From Ichthyophis bannanicus (Eukaryota; Chordata; Amphibia; Gymnophiona; Ichthyophiidae), in NCBI GenBank assembly GCA_033557465.1, contig CM066043.1:113318778-113382777 (forward strand): a DNA stretch of 64,000 nt, in the 5' to 3' direction. Both the position numbers and the translations under genes were made by a program. How positions within the stretch are numbered: position 1 is the first letter of the stretch; each line of letters starts with the position of its first letter. A model generated the notes under the pieces. It saw only the letters and a program-made list of their open reading frames with translations. It did no database searches and was not told the DNA's origin. This document shows, in pieces, positions 58,550-64,000 of the stretch.

Positions 58550-60593
58550 CCGAATGGGATACACCCTAGAATATTGAGGGAACATGGGTATGTTCTAGCA
58601 GCTCCACTGACTGACCTTTTCAATGCCTCGTTGGAGTTGGGAGTGGTGCCAAAGGACTGGAGAGAGGCTCATGTGGTCCCTTTACACAAAGATGGAAGTA
58701 AGGATGTGGTTGAAAACTAAAGACCGGTTAGTTTAATTTTGGTGGTGAGTAAATTATTGGAAATGAAGCTGAAAGAGAAAATAATGAGGTTTCTGGAGTC
58801 CAGCAGATTACAGGATCTGAGGCAGCATGGATTCACCAGAGGCAGGTCTTGTCAGACAAATTTGATTGATTTCTTTGACTGGGTTACCAGGGAGTTGGAC
58901 CGAGGGAGAGCCCTAGATGTGATGTATTTAGATTTCAGTAAAGCCTTTGACATCGTTCCTCACAGGCGACTTATAAACAAACTGGGCACCCTAGGGATGA
59001 ACCCTAAAGTTACCGCTTGGGTTGAAAATTGGTTGAGTGGGAGGCGACAAAGGGTACAGGTAAATGGAGCTCACTCTGAGGAGAAGGAGGTTACCAGTGG
59101 TGTGCCCCAGGGATCTGTTCTTGATCCGATTCTTTTAACGTCTTTGTTAGTGATATAGCGGAAGGGCTGTCGGGTAAGGTTAAGAACATAAGAACATAAG
59201 ATATGCCATACTGGGTCAGACCAAGGTCCATCAAGCCCAGTATCCTGTTTCCAACAGTGGCCAATTTAGGTCATACGTACCTAGCAGTTTCCCCAAAAGA
59301 CATAGGTTCCACAGTTCTTGTATTGGGGTCAAGCATTGATATCCTGGGTCCCTTTTTAATAATGGTTTATGGACCTTTCCTCCAGGAACTTGTCCAATCC
59401 TTTTTTAAACCCAGCTACACTAACAGCTTTTACTACATCCTCCGGTAACAAATTCTAGAGTTTAATTACACGTTGAGTGAAAAAAAATATTTTCTCTTAT
59501 TTGTCTTAAATAGTTTACCCTGTAGCTTCATTGCATGTCCCCTAGTCTTTTTATATTCTGATAACGTAAACAATCGATCTGTTTACCTGTCCCACTCCGT
59601 TCATTCATTTATAGATTTCTATCATATCTCCCCTCAGCCGTCTCTTTTCCAGGTTAAAAAGCCCTGACCTTTTTAGCCTTTCTTTGCAGATGAAACCAAA
59701 ATATGCAATAGAGTAGATACCCAGGAAGGTGTAGATAACATGAGGAGGGATCTAGCTAAGCTTGAAGAATGGTCTAGAATTTGGCACACAATGGTCTAGA
59801 ATTTGGCAGCTGAGATTTAATGTTAAAAATTGCAAGGTCATGCATTTGGGCTGTAGCAATCCAAGGGAGCGATATAGTATAGGGGGTGAAGTACTTTTGT
59901 CCACTAAAGAAGAGCAGGAACTAGGCGTGGTTGTGTCTGATGATCTTAAAGTAGCTAAACAGGTAGAAAAGGCGACAGCAAAAGCTAGAAGGATGCTTGA
60001 GTGCATAGGGAGAGGAATGGCCAGCAGAAGAAAGGAGGTGATAGTGCCTCTGTATAAATCTTTGGTGCGACCTCATTTAAAGTATTGTGTGCAATTCTGG
60101 AGACCGCACCTTCTAAAGGATATAAACAGGCTGGAGTTAGTACAGAGGGTGGCTACTAAAATGGTTAGTGGTCTTCATTATAAAGCATATGAGGACAGAC
60201 TTAAGGATCTTAATATGTACACCTTAGAGGAAAGGCGGGATAGAGGTGATATAACTGAGACGTTTAAATACCGCCATGACATAAATGCACAGGAGGAGAG
60301 CCTATTTCAATTGAAAGCAAGCTCTCCTACGAGGGGACATGGTATGAGGGTGAAAGGGGATAGATTCAGGAGTGATATGCGGAAATATGTCTTTACGGAA
60401 AGAGTGGTGGATCCGTGGAATAGTCTCCCAGTGGAGGTGATAGAGATGAGGACAGTATCTGAATTCAAAGAAGCATGGGACAAACACAGAGGATCTCTAT
60501 AGGAAAAAAGGGGACTGTTGTAGTGGTTGATATGGAAGGACAGACTAGACAGGCCATGTGGTCTTTTTCTGTCATCATGTTTCTATGTTTCTA
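58550..60593 (+). mobile_element. CR1-like LINE, interrupted
   Basis: Two parts of one element: 58550-59177 (RT from the segment before NYRPV to SGVPQGSV) and 59684-60593 (just after FAD through [16 protein letters not shown], ending with repeated TTTCTATG). A reversed LINE fragment lies between. Breaks include a TAA in the NYRPV region (58719), a frameshift near 59140, and a 30-bp duplication at 59762-59810 (AATGGTCTAGAATTTGGC twice). The frame 59762-60502 is otherwise open. Confidence 0.88.
59178..59683 (-). mobile_element. CR1-group LINE 3' fragment nested in CR1
   Basis: Plus strand begins AAGAACATAAGAACATAAG and CCATACTGGGTCAGACC, then reverse-complement coding of the FFT-type C-terminus (AAAAAATATTTTCTC). 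It lies opposite to its host LINE and replaces a few codons around the catalytic FADD. Confidence 0.88.
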
Positions 60594-62158
60594 TTTCCTA
60601 AATATATTGGATGTTTTGCCTACTTCATTACTGGGCATTTCCAGTGATTATTATATCCCAAGCTGTCTACAGAAGCCTGAAGTGGAAGCAGGCTAAAGAG
60701 ATCATTTTTCTGTAATTTGAATGTGACAGATATATTACAAACTTCTATTGTAGAATATTCTATCGGGGCAATGCTTGCTAACTACTTTTAATTTTTTCTC
60801 TGTTAGGGATATGGTTTTAAATAACTTTTTTAAATTTAGGGAACGTTTATTTCATGGTCATAAAATTATTGGGATCAGTATTCAAAAACTTTATCTGGAT
60901 AGCAGATTTAACTCGCACCTTTTTTCAGGAGTACCTCAAGGTGAGTTATATTCAGGTACAGTAATTATTCTCCTATCCCTTAGAGGCTTACAATCAAAGG
61001 GTCTCTTTTACTAAAGCGCATTACGTTTTTGCACATAGCGCCCATTTAGTTATAAAATAAATGTCTGTTGAGTGCAAAGCTTCCATGGTAACTGCTGAGG
61101 GCCTGCCAGCAAGTTCCTGGCACTTGCTGTGGGGGTGCATACCCTAATGTGCAGCACAATTACCGTGGGTGCACTTAATGCCACCCATTGCGGTGGCATG
61201 ATGTGAACTCTTGCTAATTCTAACATTGCCAGTTAGCATGTAATATCTTTCCTCATGCCAACTGCAAAGTGCTCTCCATGCAAACTCTCTGCCCCTAACC
61301 TGCCTATGCCCTGCCCCAATGTGTGATTTGCAGTGACCACACAATTCAGTGCATGGTAACTGTCATGCCACAGTAATAGTTACCATAGGTCTAAGCACTT
61401 GGTTACTTCATGCCAAAGCAGGCACTAACTTCTTAGCATATTTTAGTAAAAGAGCCTCTAAGTTCGTACCTGAGAAAATGGAGATGACTGAACACTAAAG
61501 TGGTGATTTTCAATACTGCTATATAGATAGCTATCCATTTAGGTTGGGGCAGCAAAAAGCTGATCTAAATTGTTATTAGGGATATTCTGTACAGTGAATA
61601 GCGGGGTTGGATGTCCCATTTGCACGTCAATCCCCACTATTCGCCCCCCTGCTGGCCCCGGCTAAACAGCGCATTTGTATGGGGAGGCCTAGACAGGGAT
61701 GGGAGGGGGTGTTTCCAAGGCAGAGCAAGAGTGGGGCATGGGCGGGCCACGACTCCGGACGTACAGGGCTGATTCTGAGGTTGGCTCTGTATGTCCCGGC
61801 CTGTGAACATAGATGGGAGACTTATTCCACCAAAAAGGTGCTGCCAGGCCTGAAAAAAAAAGGTAGGAGTCAAGTTGTGGTAGGCTATGGCCTATAATAG
61901 CCTGTAGAACATATGAGAAGCCTGAAAACTAGGCCTAAGTTCCCCACCCCCACATGGAAATAATAGTGCTGAGAAAGACCGAAGTCAGTAGAAGGTTGAG
62001 AATCCGCTTTAAACTGCTTTTGATAAGTTTGTATGAATCCTTTATTAAATTATTTTATGCTGATGATAGATATGTTCCAGTGTTCTGCATTCTCACATTC
62101 TCTGATCTTAGAAATGACCTTGCAGTAGAGATGTATCTATGTCTAGAAACTGAGCCTT
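60594..62158. other. Upstream region with MITE-like repeats, no gene
   Basis: Holds a TIR pair at 60998-61457 (GGGTCTCTTTTACTAAAG / TTTTAGTAAAAGAGCCTC, about 460 bp) and a repeat at 61575-61870 related to 24485-25200. The rest has nothing recognisable. Confidence 0.55.
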
Positions 62159-62421
62159 TGTTAGAATAGCCTGAGAAGGGGGAACAGGGTGCTAGGCCCA
62201 GAGAGGGTCACTGATTGGATAGGTGTGAGGGGCGTTGGGACCAATAGAAAGGTTGCCTGTATCAAACTGTGAAATTGTATATAATGAATCTGCTGCTGTA
62301 TTTGGTTGCTCATTCTTTTTCAGACACAAAAAGTGTCCGTTTGAGCCTGTGCACAATAAATTGGCTTGGATCTTTGAACTGACTCCTGGTATTATTTATT
62401 GCATGCTTATCAGCTGCTACA
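62159..62421 (+). mobile_element. Probable retroviral LTR
   Basis: Begins TGTTAGAATAG and ends CTGCTACA. It contains CCAAT (62231 area), TATATAA (62278 area) and AATAAA (62352 area) in the right order over 263 bp. Six bases after the end lies TGGAGCGTTGGGTCGGGAA, which resembles a primer-binding site for a glycine tRNA with several mismatches. The target duplication could not be checked, because a second LTR would lie beyond the window. Confidence 0.45.
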
Positions 62422-62427
62422 TATTCT

Positions 62428-64000
62428 TGGAGCGTTGGGTCGGGAATGTGCGAGTAGTGGATGGTATTCAAGTGAATATACCACATACTTTCGCCTCCAA
62501 GTTTGGTCCGGCTGGAGCCGCACCTGACTGATCGCAGGAGAGCCTTTGGCGCCACCGGTCCTCTTGTATCGGAAAGGGCTCCTCCTTGCCTCCACAGGTT
62601 GCTGGTTCTGGCTGGCCAACACCTCTGAACCCGAGGGGAGTCCAGGATCCAATCCATGAACTGGTTTGGTATCGAGAACCGGGTCCAGTGAGTAGACATT
62701 TTCTTGTTCGATAGTCAGTGAAACCTTGGGAAAGTCTTGCATGAGTATGCGAGACTAATTTGGTATAGATATTTTCTTGTTTGATAGTCAGTGAAGCCTG
62801 GGGAAAGTCTTGCTTGAATATGTGAGACAAATTTGGTATAGACTAACTGGGAACGTCTTGCATAAGTGCGCAAAGACGAGAGAGCCTGATCACCTCTCAT
62901 AAGGACAGTCCTAGTACACCGCATAAGGGTTAGCGGAGCAGAAGCCACCAACCCTTTGGTTGAGTTAGTCAGTAAAACCTTGGGCATTTGAAAAATAATT
63001 TCTTGTTGCTGGCATGATTGTCTGCATGACTGAGAGGTCTTGAATACAGACCAAGTGAGAGCGGACTCCTGAGTAGTGCAGTTCCTGGCCGGGCGACCGC
63101 CCAGGTCGCGAAAAGGAGGAAGCGTTTGGTGTTTGTCTCCCCCTTTGTTCCGTTGTCCTTACTGTTTGTTGTTCGTATCTGATTTTTGTCATCTGTTGAA
63201 ACCGCGGGTTTCCCTTCTGGTATAATGTAAGATTATTCTGTTGGGTAATTTGTGAAACAGTTTACCGATTAAGGAATAGTACTAAGAAAAGAAGAAAGAA
63301 GAGGAAAAAAAAACCAACTCAGGAGACACTTCTAAGTACAAAGACAGCTGTCTCACTGATTTCAGTTTTTTTCCAGCACAGCGTGAGTCTCTAGCAAGCA
63401 GAGAGAGAAGGGGTGTGTCTTTCACACAGCCCGTAGAAAGGAATGTTTTAGTATCCTTTAACCCTTTGAAGGCTTACTTTCAATTTTTAATCCACATTCT
63501 GCAGCTGGGTTAATTTGTGCTTATTTCAGGAAAATTGTACCTGTCTTATTCAATATGTTCTAATAGTGATGTTCCTTCTGCTATGGTCATGTATTATATA
63601 TCATTTGGTAGGAATATTTAGTCAGAATTTTGGATCCCGACAGTTTTGGGCTCAGCCTGGAAAGGGTTAAGTTCTTATTAACCCCTTTCGAGCTCCTCAA
63701 CTGTTCTTGTTATATCTCAGCCCTACTTGTCTTTTATGGTCCAAACAGAAATGATAGAGAAATTAAGGAAACTGCTTTTGTTTTTCCTTTGACCTTCGAA
63801 GTAGAGGTTAAGAACCCTGACAGGACTATGAAGCATCCCGATCCAGTAGTTACCAGATAGCGACTTGAAAGTGATTTAAATCCTGAGTGAATGAGGAGTT
63901 AATCGTGCTTGAATTTTAATTCCTGATATTGACTGCGTATGCTATTCAGCAAAATTAAAAAGTAAAAACGAGATTTTATATACTGTGGCAAGCACCTCAT
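62428..64000 (+). other. Possible proviral leader, with ~70-bp tandem repeats
   Basis: If 62159-62421 is a 5' LTR, this is its leader. 62697-62840 has two units of about 70 bp (GATAGTCAGTGAAACCTTGGGAAAGTCTTGC and AATTTGGTATAG) and a partial third. No gag frame was recognised before the window ends; the 76-codon frame at 63630-63860 matches nothing known to me. Confidence 0.35.

Overview
The window is vertebrate nuclear DNA: one five-exon host gene spread over about 48 kb, with introns and flanks packed with transposable elements. CR1-like and L2-like LINEs, an RTE/BovB-like LINE, two DIRS tyrosine-recombinase retrotransposons, Tc1, hAT and PIF/Harbinger-like DNA transposons, tRNA-derived SINEs and retroviral LTRs occur together. 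That mix, with large introns, fits an amphibian best. A caecilian is my first guess, from the look of the CR1 tails, but this is recognition and not a search. No bacterial or organellar genes were seen.

Host gene (minus strand): exons at 55921-55769, 35221-35134, 13095-12986, 11578-11444 and 8393-8229 have consensus AG/GT borders and compatible phases (0, 1, 0, 0). They add up to exactly 216 codons plus a stop. The product is a complete Rho-family GTPase with all G motifs and a CAAX box. It resembles RHOD more than RHOF in the switch I region, in the WYPEVNHFC block and in the YHKGQ-MAR block. Introns are about 20.5, 22.0, 1.4 and 3.1 kb.

Layout: 1-1630, unresolved AT-rich flank with a CR1 tail. 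1631-7103, a DIRS element with inverted terminal repeats, an internal complementary region and broken gag, RT/RNase H and YR frames, carrying a SINE. 7104-8228, 3' flank of the host gene. 8394-12985 (introns 4 and 3), CR1, palindromic MITE and SINE pieces. 13096-35133 (intron 2), an L2 fragment, a CR1 with a long open RT frame, a second DIRS element, a 5'-truncated copy of a large TIR element, an RTE with CR1 and Tc1 nested inside, a foldback-rich hAT element and SINEs. 35222-55768 (intron 1), two further copies of the large TIR element (one splitting a CR1-type LINE and carrying a solo LTR), a 2.7 kb hAT-like element inside a palindromic MITE, two adjacent near-perfect palindromes, and hAT MITEs with exact 8-bp duplications. 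55922-64000, upstream flank with L2, hAT and CR1 pieces, MITEs and a probable retroviral LTR.

Most striking are (i) a 1496-bp solo LTR at 48342-49837 with TG/CA ends and a 4-bp target duplication, whose U3 is one open frame from its first base to a stop 9 nt before a TATA box, as expected if an accessory gene of a complex retrovirus overlapped the 3' LTR; (ii) a possibly undescribed family of 3.7-5.9 kb elements with GGGGTATGTTTACTAAA termini and 3-bp duplications; and (iii) a RHOD-like gene in what looks like a non-mammalian genome. I ran no database search; family names rest on recognised motifs and termini.
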